In this document: in pieces, positions 44,459 to 57,072 of the stretch | Position numbering within the stretch: position 1 is the stretch's first letter | Layout: each line of letters opens with the position of its first letter | DNA from: Arachis hypogaea | Taxonomy: Eukaryota; Streptophyta; Magnoliopsida; Fabales; Fabaceae | Reading direction: 5' to 3' | NCBI RefSeq assembly: GCF_003086295.3 | Contig: NC_092047.1 | Coordinates: forward strand, 65,638,054-65,702,053 | DNA: 64,000 bases | Translations under genes and position numbers: made by a program | The notes under the pieces: model-generated | The model's database searches: none | What the model saw: the letters and a program-made list of their open reading frames with translations, nothing else | Told to the model about the DNA's origin: nothing

Positions 44459-47364
44459 ATATGTATATTATTGGTTATGGTATCCAAGGGGTGGGTTGGT
44501 AAAAATGCAAGAAATTAAATGACAAGGAAATAGAACAAACAACTAAAGAAAGCAATTACTAAAGAGAGACATTCATGGCAAGGATTGAAAATATAGACTT
44601 TCTATCCTAGTCATTAATCATCATTCAATAATTAACAAGAGCTTATCCTATTTAGTCAACTCCAACAATGGAAGAAAGTATAATGTTATCTTCACACGAG
44701 AGAAAGTCAAATAAGACTAGTTAATCTCAATCCAAAAGTCCTAATCAACTCACTAATTGAATTAGCAAGAGATTAGGGTCAATGGAAACAGTATTAACTA
44801 ACAACTCTAGATCACCAATCTAAATTGGGTATTAATGACTCAAGATTGCCTAATTCCTCTTTCCAAGCCAAGAATGCTCAAAAACTCTACTCTAACATCT
44901 AACCAAACATTTTGTCAAACACTTTGGAAGGCTGATAAACCACTATTTTATAGTTTATCTTGTGCTTAATTGAGTGGATTTTATCAATCTTTTATACACT
45001 TGTTCATATTAAATGCATGTTTTACAATTCCTTCCCAGAATTTGTGCTATGATTGAAAACATGCTTCTTTGATCTTATATTTGCTAATATTAATCCTCTC
45101 TTATTACCATTCAATGCCTTGATATGTGTGTTAAGTGATTTTAGAGATTACAGGACAGGAATGGCTTGGAGGATGGAAAGGAAGCATGCAAAAGTGGAAG
45201 GAATACAAGAAACTGAAGGAACTGCTAAAGCTGCCCAGCCTGACCTCCTGGCACTCAAATAACCATAACTTGAGCTACAGAAGTTCAAATGATGCGGTTC
45301 CAGTTGCGTTGAAAAGCTAACGTCCGGGGCTTCGATTTGATATATAATTTGCTATAGCTTCTCTAAAGCCAGGTGACGCAAACGTGTGGATCACGCGGAT
45401 GCTTGACCTGGCAGAAACGCAATCCACGCAAACGCGTGGACGACACTTCCGCGTCACTTTCTCGCGACCTGTACGTACCAGAATATGCTGGGGGCAATTT
45501 CTGGACTATTTTTGACCCAATTTTTGGCCCGGAAAACACAGATTAGAGGCTATAAAGTGGGGGAATGCATCTATTCATCATCAAGCTCATAATTCACAAT
45601 TTTAGGTTTTTAGATGTAGTTTTTAGAGAGAGATGCTCTCTCCTCTCCCTTAGGATTTAGGATTAGGATTCCTTTTAATTTTATTGCTTCAATACCAGGT
45701 CCAATATTTTTCTTTAATTAATGTCTCTCTTCTATTTTTAATTATTCCAATTCTCTTACTTGTTAATGTTCCAATTTAGCTTATGAACTTTTTCATGTTA
45801 GATTTGAATATTTTATTTAATATAATTTAAGGTATTTCAGTTATAACTTATAAGATTGTTTTATTTATGCTATGAATGCTTTTGATTTATCCAAATTATT
45901 TTCATTTGAGTAGATTCTCTTCCCTTTTGGCTCTGGTTAAGTAATTGGTGATGCTTGAGTTATCAAATAAAGCAGTGGTTGAAATTGGCAGATTACTAAT
46001 TGATCTAGATTGCTCTAAAGCTAGTCTTCCCACAGAGATTGACTAGGACTTGAGGATCAAGCTAATTAGTCCACTTGACTTAACTAAGTGGGATTAAAAC
46101 CCAATTCTCATCACCGTTGATAAGGATAACTAGGATAGGACTTCCAGTTCTTATACCTTGCTAAGAGTTTTATTTTATAGTTATTTATTTATTTTACTTG
46201 TCATACTTCTTCCTTATTTTCAAAACCCCCAATTTACAAGACTCATAACTAATAATAAGAACACCTCCCTGCAGTTCCTTGAGAAGACGATCTGATGTTT
46301 AAATACTTCGGTTATCAATTTTTAAGGGGTTTGTTACTTGTGACAACCAAAATTTTTGTAAGAAAGGTTGATTGCTTGGTTTAGAAACTATACTTGCAAT
46401 GAGAATTTATTCTGAATTCTAAACCGTCAATCTTCAGTTCTTCAAAGGCATAAAAGGAAAATATGGTAAAAGTGCAAGAAAAATAAAATCTAACAACTAC
46501 CAATTGCAAGGAATCAATAACAACAACTCAATTAACCAATAAGAAACATAAAACATAAAATTGCATTTAAGGAAATCCAAATCCAACAAAAGTTCATCAA
46601 CACAAAATGGCATAAAAGGAAAATCAACAAAAGAACTAAGAGAGCAAAGATGTAATAACAAGAAATTGAAAGGAAATCAAGATGAAAACAAGAAATTAAA
46701 CCTAGGTCTAAGATGCAATTAACCTAAAACTCTAATTCTAGAGAGAAGATGGAGCTTCTCTCTCTAGAAAACTAACCTACATGGTCCTAAGCTAAAACTA
46801 ATTGCTCCTCCCTTTGTCCAAGCCTGAATTCTGTATGAAATAGCCTCAGGAATGAGTTGGATTTGGGTCTGGGAAGCTCAGAAATCGCCCCCAGCATTTT
46901 CACTTTAATGAGGTCACGTGCTGGCTGTGACGCGTACGCATGGGTAACGTGTACGCGTCGTCTGGCGTTTTCTTGTCACGCGTACACGTCATGTCACGCG
47001 TGCACTTCGCCTTCGACGATGCACCTCTTCACGCGTGCGCGTCTATCACGCGTGTGCGTCGATCTAAGCACTCTAAATCCTTGTTTTTCCATGAATTCTC
47101 CACTTTGCATGCTTTCCTCTTCACTTCTTCCCTCCAATACTTGCCTTATGAATCTGAAATCACTCAACAAACATATCAAGGCATCGAATAGAATTAAGGT
47201 GAATTAAAATTGGCTATTTTAAGGCCTAAAAAGCATGTTTTCACTCTTAAGCACAAATTTAGGAAAAATTACAAAATCATGCTATTTCATTGAATAAATG
47301 TGAGAAAAGTTGATAAAATTCCCCAGATTAAGCACAAGATAAACCACAAAATTGGGGTTTATCA
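44459..47364 (-). repeat. A-type LTR, truncated, interrupted by a solo LTR
   Basis: On the minus strand it begins TGATAAACCCC at 47364 and follows the LTR of element A. It loses the last roughly 250 bp, where the (TAC)n tract lies. The part 44933-46444 is a later insertion. A CGCG block lies at 46925-47065. No target duplication is visible. Confidence 0.8.
44933..46444 (+). mobile_element. Solo LTR (1.5 kb) of a related TGATAAACC family
   Basis: TGATAAACCAC to AGTTCTTCA, flanked by AAGGC at 44928-44932 and 46445-46449. It has its own CGCG/ACGCG block at 45375-45475. The 3' part resembles the end of A LTRs (GTTTAAATACTTCGGTTAT). Confidence 0.85.
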
Positions 47365-50191
47365 GCGGACTACCCAAAAACACCGCACTCCCCATCGCAA
47401 GGTCCACGTATCTGCCGTACACTGGGTACTCAAAGAAGACCATGCCGGTCTCCATTTGCGAATATGAGAAAAAGGGGTGAAAACCTAAGGTTCCAGTTGG
47501 GTACTATGCAAAAAACCTAAGAGGGTCTGCAGCTTAAGTCTAATCGTTTATAAGGTGACAACAGTAATCAATCATACAAACAGATGCAATCACAAGTATA
47601 AAACAGTATAACAATCACATATACAAGTAAGCAAACATAAAAGCAAGGAAATGCAGCAACCAAGTATGATGCATGTCTAGTCCTATGCAGATTATGAGCT
47701 CATGCGTCGGTTGGCTACCCGCAGCCCGACATTACCCGGCCCAAGTCCGGATATGGCTACTCCACTAGGTCGGTCGCGCACCGGTGCCCGAAATACAATC
47801 ACGGCAGTAATAAAGAATGGCCCAAAAACACAAGGTGCTCCCAGTGAGTAGCAGTCCATATGGAGGGAGTTCCCACGTTCATATAGTCTCTGGTCAGGCA
47901 GGATGGAAGTCGGCTCTGCCAGGTACTTCTTAGCACCTTGGGGTTTACAGTTTCTTCTTCCGCAGCACATCTCAACCAAAATTTATTTCTAAGGGACTTC
48001 TCTAGTTTTCCTCCCTTTTTTTATAGAAACTTGTGCCCGACTCTTTCTTAAAATGTCTCAGCTTTGTCATATTTTACCATTTTATCTTTTTATTTAATTC
48101 TTCTTTTTACCATTTTCGTTAAGTTTTTAATGACGCTTTTACCCTTAATGTTATTATTTTACCATTGTATCTTCATATCCTAATATATCTTTTCTCCTTG
48201 ATTAAGTTAATTATTAATTTGACTTTATGCCTGAAATTTCTAATATGCTCCTAAGTACTCTAGTTTTACCGTTTAACCTTATTTAGCATCAAAATTTTAC
48301 CGGATTAATCCTAATAGTTTCCTATGATTAAAATTATTCCTAATATTTTTATTAAATGCCAATTTTCACCATAAAGGGCCTAAAACCAAATTTATCCTTT
48401 ATTAATTTATTTATTTATTCTAGTTACTACTTTTTTCCGTTTTACTTCTAACTTTTACTAAAGCTTTTATTTAGACCCGAAACTTTTTTATGATTATAAT
48501 CTTGACTCAAATAATTTATATATAAATACTATTTTACCCCTAATAACACTAAATTCAGAATTTTACTTATTTTTTATTTAAATTATATTTTTAACTCTCT
48601 TTTTATCTAAAAATAATCATAACACCCTTTTTACCTTTCCACCTTATTCCATAGGATAAAAACTATTTTTCTAACTACTTTTTAACTCTTTTCTGTCATA
48701 ATTTTTGTGCTCTTAGTGACTGAAAATTTCAGAGGTGCAATTTTTATATTTTTTTTCACTTTTTGTGACGTTTAAAGTTTAAAACTTAAACCCAAGTGCT
48801 TCCATATTTCTGGTTATTTTCACACAAAATCTAGAGGCAATATAATAGTATTTTACACATATTTATCAAGTCAAAATAGTGGTAACTCACAAAACTTTTA
48901 GAAATTCAAAACAAGCACGAATTCACTAAAAGTGGCTCATATAAGCACCGAAAACAAGCACAACCATAATCTAACTAATCCTAACCCTTACCTCTTATAT
49001 AATTCAATTAGTAAACTTTTCTCACACTAGAAAACATGCATATAAGGGCAGAAACACAGTTGGTGGTGGTGAGTTTTGTTTTTGGGCCTAAAGTGTCGGA
49101 AAACGTCAAAATTCAACCACTATGAGCTCGAAACTCCTTAACTCCTTAGGCGCGCTCCATGCGTAGTTCAAGAGGAGTTCTCTATACATGGAGGAGAGTA
49201 AAGATCATCACGGCTAATGTTTTTATTAAAAGAAAAAAGAAAAAGAGAAAGAATAAGAGTTTACCTAGCCGAAATTCAGTATAAACGCAAAGATTGGCGA
49301 AAACGGACAACCGTTTGTGCTTATATGGTTTGAATCCTTGAAGAACACTTAAAGAATAGTGTATGAATAGTGATATAAAGGGCTAGAAATTCAGGTAGTA
49401 TGTGCAGAATTTTCTCTATTCCTTCTCTCTCACTTACGGTTCTTATCTCTCTATTTATTGTAAAATGTTATTGAATTTTTGCTTGGTAATTATCTTAAAT
49501 AAAATTTAAAGTCTATCCTAATTAAATGTGGTAAAAGAGGGATAGAAAAATTAGAGAGAAATGGGCTGATAGTAAGAGAGAAGGGGTGTGATTTCGAGAA
49601 AATATAGTCAGCATCATAATGACATGTTTATCTGCAGTTAACCGCGGTTAATTACTCGTGGTTAAAAGCATAGCAGAAAGAGGTGAGAGGCTGGGATAAT
49701 CTCGGCCCAGAGGCTAAGAGAGTGAGGCCGAGTTATTAGGGTAGCAAGCAAGAGGATTCGGGGCCTCTAGGAGTCATTTGTAGAATACTAAGCAGAAATT
49801 CGGTTCGGATTTTTATCAGACAGTAAAACAATTAATGGCTAATAACTATTCTTAAAGAAGTAAATCATGAAGAGATAGCTAATATAAATCTAGAGAAACA
49901 TGTACTTGAAGAGAAATTACTTTTACTACTAGTTCTGAGGTTTTCGGTTACTAGAAATTTTTTCGGTGTACGCACAATCGTCATTAAAAGCGTTTTTGCG
50001 GTTCAAAAAAGTTTCTAATGTAGTAACTAAGCCAATGGTAAGATAGTATTTAATATCTATTAGTCAAATTTGACTTAGAGGGATTAATTACCCTCATAAA
50101 ACTAAGTTTGACCTCGTAACTCTCTTTTTCTTTTTAATTTTCGTTTTTTTTCAGCTAGAAAAGTCTATTTACTAAAAATCTAGTTCTTACA
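47365..50191. other. Non-coding body of insertion F
   Basis: No gene is found. A short plus-strand open stretch at about 47375-47475 (reads LPIARSTYLPYTGYSKK) is followed by stops and may be a coding relic of unknown family. From 47690 to 47900 is a GC-richer segment with repeated CCGACATTACCCGG-like words. From 48000 to 48760 the sequence is T-rich. A palindrome GCAGTTAACCGCGGTTAATTACTCGTGGTTAA lies near 49635. Confidence 0.45.
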
Positions 50192-52604
50192 CGTAGTCTA
50201 AGGTGGTACGCCATATCTTGCAGGGTGATAGTGGCCTCACCCAATGGTAGGTGGAACGTGTGGTCTTCGGACGCCGTCACTCTACAAATGCCGTGATAAG
50301 TGAGTTATCAAAGACGAAGTCCCTGAGAGGCACCGTGTCGCTGAACCCAGCCTCCCTCAGATACAGGACAATGATGTTGGGTGGTGGAAGCATGTGACTC
50401 ACTCACGGGACAGAAGTAAGCGAAGCCTCTGACAAAAAATAAATTATCACAATTATTAAAAATTTGTATAGGTCCATCGACATATCAAACTAACTTAACT
50501 ATCGTATATATTTGTTTAATAGAAATTTACACGTATATACTAATTGAATTTATGTCGATAAAATTTTTTACGTTAATATGACATTTCCTCGATACATTAC
50601 CTAAAATAAAAACATTCAGTAAAGCAATTAATACTCTAATTATCAATCTTTAACTTAATAATCTAATTATCGAACTTGGATAGTTAATAACTAAATTAAT
50701 AAATTAAGAAGTGTGTAACCAATAAACTAACTTCAATGGTTGAAAAACATCTATCCCAACATTTAATATCTAAATTAATAATTATGTAATTAACAACTTA
50801 ATTACAAAAAAATGATAACCACATTCCTAGAATTATACCCTATCAGTGACCTGTTGCTAACGATACAAATTGTATTCTAGTTCTTGGCAAGTATTCTAAC
50901 CATTGCTATACATATATGAGATAAAATAAATGTCAAGATAATAAAATTAACCGCAAAGTCGACTACCTCGGCGTAGTGTTATGTTGCGTTAAGCCTATTG
51001 ATGTCTGAATCACGTGCATCTACATGCGCCATCTTCGTCTTACTCAATAATATGATCAGAAAGGGATAAAAGAGATGAGCAAGTGGTGGAAAGGTTGGAA
51101 ATCTAGCCTAGAACATCGCTGTAAATGACATCTATACATAGACATTACCCAATCTTATCTCATTTATAGTGTGATTTAAGAAAATTGTCGTGTTGGTATA
51201 GAATTTCACAATTGAATTCTCGTTGCAAGTATAGTTCTACACCAACAAACAATCCTCCCAATCAAAATTTTGGTTGTGTCACAATTAACAAACCCCAAAT
51301 AAAAATTAACCGAAGTATTTAGACTCCGGGTCATCTCACAAGGAATTGCAATGAAGTGATCAATTATTGGATATGAAGATGCAAGGGGGTTTGATTTTAA
51401 TGATTGACAAGAAAATATAAAAGCAAGAAAGTAAAATAACAAGAACTAATAAAAGAAATAGAAAGATACTCTTGGCTAGACCTAGGTAATTGAGATCACC
51501 ATCCTTGTCTACAAACCATATATTGATAATTATGAGAGGCCAAGCTCATTAAGTCTACTTCCAAAAGTCTTAAGTACGTAATATCTACTCCTAGACTTGA
51601 AGTACGTCAAATGGCTTTGATCACATCAACCCATAAGTCCCAACCTACCTACTAATTAGATTAGTAGTGGGTTGGTGTCAATGAGTATCAAATTGATCAC
51701 CAAGGGTTCTCAAATCACCAAATCATTGAGATCCAATGACTCAAGGTCACTCAATTCCCTTAGCCTAGGTCAAGAGTAAAGAAAACTACTCAAAAACTAA
51801 AGGAAACATTCTATCAAACACCTAGTGTGCAATAAAAGCAAACATCATAAAATGCAAGAATTAAAAGAAACTCATAACTAATATAAGCAAGAAATCAACA
51901 ATAACAATGAAGATCAACATAAAAGAAACATGAAAACATAAAATTGCATTAAAGAAAATTAAGATCCAACAATTGTTCATAAACATAAAAGAGAGCAACA
52001 TAAGAAATTAACAAGAGAAACTAAGAAGATTGAGATAATAGATCACTAAAATATAAAGAGAATTAAAATCAAAACAAGATTGAAAGAGAAATTTGAGAGT
52101 GATTAACCTAACTTTACCCTAATTTCTATCCTAAATCTAGAGAGAGGAGAGAACCTCTCTCTAGAATTCTACCCTAAAATATGATGAAAACTAAACTATG
52201 ACTACTTGGTTCATTCCCCCCTCAATCCTTGGATTCAATAGCATCAGAAATGAGTTGGATTGGGCACAAAGTGCTTCAAAAATCGCTGGGGGCGATTTCA
52301 CTTTAGTGGGCCACGAATAACATCGGCTCGCACGCGTACATGGCGCGTGCGCGCCCCTAAACGCGAAGCAATATATGACAAATTTTATATCTTTTGAAGC
52401 CACGGATGTTAGCTTTCCAACGCAACTGGAACCGCTTCATTTGGACCTTTGTAGCTCAAGTTATGGCCGATTGAGTGCGAAGAGGTCAGGCTTGACAGCT
52501 TTACTGTTCCTTCATTTCTTCATGAGTTCTCCCACTTTGCATGCTTTTTTCCTCACTTCTTCCATCCAATACTTGCCTTATGGACCTGAAATTACTCAAA
52601 AAAC

Positions 52605-55365
52605 TGATGCCAGGGCATTTTGGCCAGTTTCACTGACCTTTTCTTTGCTGTTTTTAAGGTAGTTTCATGCATTTTCTTAGGAAATAAGCTAGTTTTGGGT
52701 AGATATTCACTTACATCTTGATTCAAGCATACATTGTGCACTTTACATGATTTCATGAGGATTTTTTGCATGAATTATATGATAAATTGAATGATGCATG
52801 ATCCCATGATTAAGAGCAAGACTTTGATGCACTTTGTTTGATTGATTTCATGCCAAAAGAAGAAGAGAAGAGCCACGTTAGTGGCTACGTTAGTTACACT
52901 AACGTGGGCACTAACGTGGAAGGAAGGAAAGCCACAACGTTAGTGAGAAAAGTTAGTGGCATTAACTTTGAAGAAAGGAAATGGAGCCAACGTTAGTGAC
53001 ACTTAACATTATCACTAACGTTGGACCAAGCTCATAAGTGGCCACGTTAGAGTCCACGTTAACCTAGTTAACGTGGCCTCTAACGTTAAGAAGGAAGGGG
53101 GGAAGCCAACGTTAGTGACATTCAACATTGTCAATAACGTTGGCCAAAACATATTAAGCCACGTTAACTCCCACGTTAACCTAGTTAACGTGGAAGCTAA
53201 CGTGAAGGAACAAAGTGGTCGACAATGTTAGTGACACCCAACATTGTCACTAACGTTGGAAGAACACAAGCCCCCAATGAGCCACGTTGACTCCCACGTT
53301 AACCTAGTTAACGTGGAAGCTAACGTGAAGAAAGAAGGTGATCGCCAACGTTAGTGACACCCAACATTGTCACTAACATTGGAAGGAGCCACACATGCCA
53401 CCATGAGCCACGTTAACTCCCACGTTAACTTAGTTAACGTGGAAGTTAATGTGGCACCTGACAGCCTGACCATGCCTTCTTCAAACATGCATAACTTGAG
53501 CCACAAAACTCCAAATGAGGTGATTCCAGTGGCATTGGAAAGTAGGATTCTAGAGCTTTCCAAGCATATATGGCACTACATAGTTGACACTAAATTTGAG
53601 GGAGAAAACCTGCCCCTAAAGTGTAATGATGAACATGGTATCAACCTGTATTAAGGTCAACTGACCTCTTCACCTTCCAAGAAGTGTAATTCGAGTTGTA
53701 GAGCTCCAAATAATGCGCTTCCAAGGACATTGGAAAGTAGACATCCAGGGCTTTCCAAAAATGTATAATAGTATGGGGTGGACACTAAGTTTGAGCTTCA
53801 GATACTGGTAATAATGAAGCCCTGATCGCTAGCATTATTGGCAATCAACATTTCCAGTAACGTTGGCATATATGCCAGCAACCATGTCCACTTCAAAGGA
53901 GCATAACTTGAGCTACAGAGGTCCAATTGAGGTGATTCTAGTTGCGTTAGAAAGCTGACATTCAGAGCTTTCCAATGATATATAATACTCTATAGTGGGC
54001 ATGAAATTTAAGCACAAACAAGAGGCATCTTTTAAGCCCCAAAAACACCAACTGGGCAGCAAGTGCAACGTTAGCCACAATAACTTTAGCATTAACGCCA
54101 CACTTGTAGCGTTAGTGTGGCTAACTTTAGCACTAATTTTAGCACCTGGACCTCAACTTAACTCACTTTTCTCTCAAGTCCACTTCAAAGCTCAAGCAAG
54201 CAAGCCCACAATTGTCAACCAAGGCCACAAGAAGCATCTATAATAGAAATTTTCATTTAAGTGTAATTTGCTTTTAATTTCATTTTGTAATTTAGGAGAG
54301 CCTATATAAAGGCCTTAGTTTTTACATTCAAGATATTGGGGAATTCTAGAAATATGAAGGAAGGGGGAGAGAGTGAAGACCAATTCGAACTTCTGTGAAT
54401 TGGCACACTCCAAGGGGAGTGGGTCTTCGGACCCCTCCCTTCAACCACTCTTCTTCCTTTTCTCTTCTTTTCTTTTCTTAGTAGTAGTTTTTCTTTTAGT
54501 TGTAATTTTCATTTATGAATGTTAAATTTTCAATTTCAGTTTTTATCTTCATCTTTACTCTTCTGCACTTTCTTTCTTTTCTATTTTGGTAGAGCAATGA
54601 TCAACTAACTCTTTTCATTGGGTTAGAGAGCTCTATTGTGATTCAATGGATTAAGTGTAGTTCTTATTCTTCTTCTTCTTTCTCTTCTCTTGATTTTACT
54701 TGAAAGCTTTCGATCTTCATCCAATTGGGTAGTTATCTTGGAAAAGAAACTATTCATACTTGGATCTCTTCTGAACCTTGGAAGAGGAATGAAGAGATCA
54801 AGCTAGAAATGCTTTCTCATGTTGGACCAAATTGGGGCTGGATGGATATGTGACTATAATCCTTCCAACACTTCATTTGGGAAATGCATGTGGTATAATC
54901 AGTGACCATACTTCATCTCTTCTCATGAGCAATTGACCAAGGAATTGGCTATTGATCAAGATTTGAGAGATTGAATTCCAAGAAATTGGAATTCGATCAC
55001 TTAAGATTGCCAAGGAGATCAATGAGTGCATTGATTGAGGAAGAGATGAGAATGAACTTGATCCGGAGGATTGCAATATCTCTTGATCCCAATGTTCATT
55101 TTATTTTTAGTTCTTATATTTACGTTTCTTGCCATTTTACTTTTCTGCACTTTATTGCTTTCTTCACTTTTCTGTCAATTTACATTTCCTTGTTGCTCAT
55201 CATCCAAATCTGAATCGTCTAACTAGGGTAATCAATTAACCATTGATTGCTTAATCCGTTAATCTCTGTGGGATTCGACCTCACTCTATTGTGAGTTTTA
55301 CTTGACGACAATTCGGTACACTTTCCGAAGGGGAATTTGTTGCGAGACAAGTTTTCCGTGCATCA
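52605..55365 (+). repeat. Element G 5' LTR
   Basis: TGATGCCAGG to GTGCATCA. Contains a hairpin array (52893-53455), a smaller one at 54064-54150 and a TATA box at 54303-54310 (TATATAAA). Short open frames inside repeat in both LTRs and are not genes. Confidence 0.93.
52893..53455 (+). repeat. Array of inverted repeats in G 5' LTR
   Basis: Two alternating hairpin types. One is CCACGTTAAC, CTA, GTTAACGTGG (for example 53171-53193 and 53294-53316). The other is CCAACGTTAGTGACA, 8 nt, TGTCACTAACGTTGG (mutated copies near 53225 and 53345). About eight hairpins in 560 bp. Confidence 0.9.
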
Positions 55366-55371
55366 AGTTTA

Positions 55372-55388
55372 TGGCGCCATTGCCGGGG
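55372..55388 (+). other. Element G primer binding site, tRNA-Asp
   Basis: TGGCGCCATTGCCGGGG, one mismatch to the tRNA-Asp complement, 6 nt after the LTR. Confidence 0.9.
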
Positions 55389-57035
55389 ATTAATTGTGAT
55401 TAACAAACTACCGGTTGGTTGATGACCTAGATTAAGCATTTTCTTTTGTTTTGCTTTATTCATGTAATTGCTTTAGTTCTTTATTTTCAATGCTCTCTAA
55501 CTGTTTGTGTTAATGCCTCACCAAGAATCCCTTGTTCGTGACAGCTTTGACTCTTGGTGATTTTGTTATTAATACAACAGTTCTTTACTCAGCTTCTTTC
55601 CAAATAAAATTGGCATATGATCACATTCTAAGTTTGGTGTTGCCCTGTAACAATCTGTTTTCAATCTTTCTGGATACTTGCATCCATTCTAAGAGAAAGT
55701 TTCACACTAAGTTTGGTGTGCCACTTATTTTTCTATGCAATGTATCCAGCAACACCACTTGTTTGTATAATAATAATGCCTTTGCTTCTTAGGCTTGCAG
55801 TGTTATCCTTAATTTTTGCTTGCTTAACCACATACATCACTTACATTTCAGTATGTAAGACGTTCATGACCCATCATAGATCCCACCACCACTGTTTTAT
55901 TTGCTGCTTGAAGACAAACAATTAGTCTAAATTGGTGTGGGAAGGGAGAAAAGTAGGAGAAGAAGGGCAACAACAATAAAGATGAACTACAAGGTGGTAA
56001 AGTTCCTTTTTCCTCTTACTTATTTTCAGTACATTCAATTGCATGATTGTCTTCTAAGTTCTTTGTATGTATGTGTGCTTGTTCCTTGTAAATAAGCATG
56101 TCAATTCTGTCTTTTAAACTTTTTATTGATTAAGGCTGTGATTTCTAGTCTGAATGTCATTATTGCATCCTTACTTTGCTTACTTGTATGCTTGTCCCTT
56201 TTGAATCAAATGAAAGGAGAATGAGTGTTTTTAAAAGACCAGAGTAGAGTTCATACTATGAAATGAGTTCATGAGTTTGTGGTGTAGTCATAAGTTAGCT
56301 AAGTTGGTTCAACCACAAGGGTGGGAAGACAACTATCTGTCATGAATACTATGCTTGAGACACACCCCATGAGACTAGCTAAATAAGAAGAGCCTAATAA
56401 GAAAGAGGAAAAGAACAATGAAAGTGAAAAAAAAAATAAAAGAAAAAGAGTAAGCAATAAGGCTAGGCACCAAGGGTTTTAATCTTGAGGCAAGTGTCTG
56501 TGGTGCTCCTGTGTGAGGGATCTACTTGGATGAATAAGCTCTTAGGGGATCTACTCGGGATTATCAGCTGAAAGTCCACTATCAAGAGTAACCTTCACTA
56601 CAGAGCATTTAGTAACCCAAAGAGGTGCTGGACACCAAGGTCTCAAGAAAAGAAAATAAATAAACTATATGCCTGTGGTGTGTATGTATGGGGGAGAGAC
56701 TTGAGCAAGTAAGTCCTTAGGGGTGCTTCAACACCTAGCACCTTGAACCAACTGGTTTGGGAGTGTTGGCTGAAAGCTTATTTTAAAGAGTTGCCCCTTT
56801 ACAGAGCATTTAGCTTAAGAACAAAAATAAGCCCTGAAATGACAATAAAAGGATCAATGAATAAAAGTCTCATGGGATGCAATCAAAGTGAGTGTTTTAG
56901 GACATGATAAAGGTCTGAAAGCCAGGAATGAACCTAAGTTGCTATGCATGAAACCACCATAAAACCAGGGACATGACTTCCACAAGAATGACTCATTTCT
57001 CTTGGCATTCCATTCATCATTCTCTTGTTCCAGTA
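55389..57035 (+). other. Element G internal region, non-coding
   Basis: No credible gene. AAGTTTGGTGT occurs at 55630 and 55709. From 56460 to 56830 there are two similar 150-bp blocks (CTAGGCACCAAGG.. and GGACACCAAGG.., each ending ACAGAGCATTTAG). Confidence 0.7.
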
Positions 57036-57072
57036 CTTGCTTAGGGACAAGCAAGCTTTAAGTTTGGTGTTG
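57036..57072 (+). promoter_or_regulatory. Hairpin plus PPT-like box before G 3' LTR
   Basis: CTTGCTT (57036-57042), loop AGGGAC, AAGCAAG (57049-57055), 4 nt, AAGTTTGGTGT (57060-57070), TG, LTR. Confidence 0.72.

Larger units (their letters stand above)
43956..50191 (-). mobile_element. Insertion F in the plant-mobile-domain pseudogene
   Basis: Flanked by the 5-bp direct repeat CGTAG (43951-43955, 50192-50196). Removing it restores a continuous HLRLRAHG-type motif of the mobile domain. On the minus strand it begins TGTAAGAACTAGA and ends TGGGTCGTTATA. I find no coding sequence and no second copy of its terminal sequence inside, so it may be a solo LTR of a large-LTR gypsy family. Without the nested repeats at 44459-47364 it is about 3.3 kb. 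The family is not identified. Confidence 0.8.
43470..51032 (-). pseudogene. Plant-mobile-domain protein (MAIN-like type), split by insertion F
   Basis: Exon 1 is 51032 down to 50952 (ATG, then INRLN and HYAEVVDF, with one stop), followed by a donor GTTAAT. The intron ends at the acceptor TTTTGTCAG. Exon 2 starts at 50428 with a frame disturbance, then PPPNIIVLYLREAGFSDTVPL and FVFDNSLITAFVE, a stop, and a frameshift before ATITLQDMAYHLRLR. At 50192 the insertion F starts. Beyond it, from 43955 downward, come the next residues AHGKPV, then FRDFCRWYGTETWELVE, RKESFLLKLTWLHDRVRYMP, MMDKSNNLVHLQW, LSWVSAVLAWAYH and LLMSWIYQRFPKWCP, ending at a stop at 43470. These are ordered motifs of the plant mobile domain family. 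Such proteins are transposon-derived; MAIN in Arabidopsis acts in meristem maintenance. This copy is dead. Confidence 0.85.

Noticed and set aside
46857..47207. 116-codon open frame near a CGCG block
   Set aside because: It lies inside an A-type LTR; the same sequence in other LTR copies is not open.
47692..47979. Minus-strand 95-codon frame with Cys and Pro
   Set aside because: In the GC-richer part of F; no motif found and no neighbouring coding signal.
53367..53654. 95-codon frame repeated at 57835-58110
   Set aside because: It is part of the G LTR hairpin region; the two copies exist because LTRs are duplicated, and there is no recognisable protein.
54971..55213. 80-codon frame repeated at 59427-59669
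   Set aside because: Identical placement in both G LTRs, hydrophobic tail from T-rich DNA; no start context or family.
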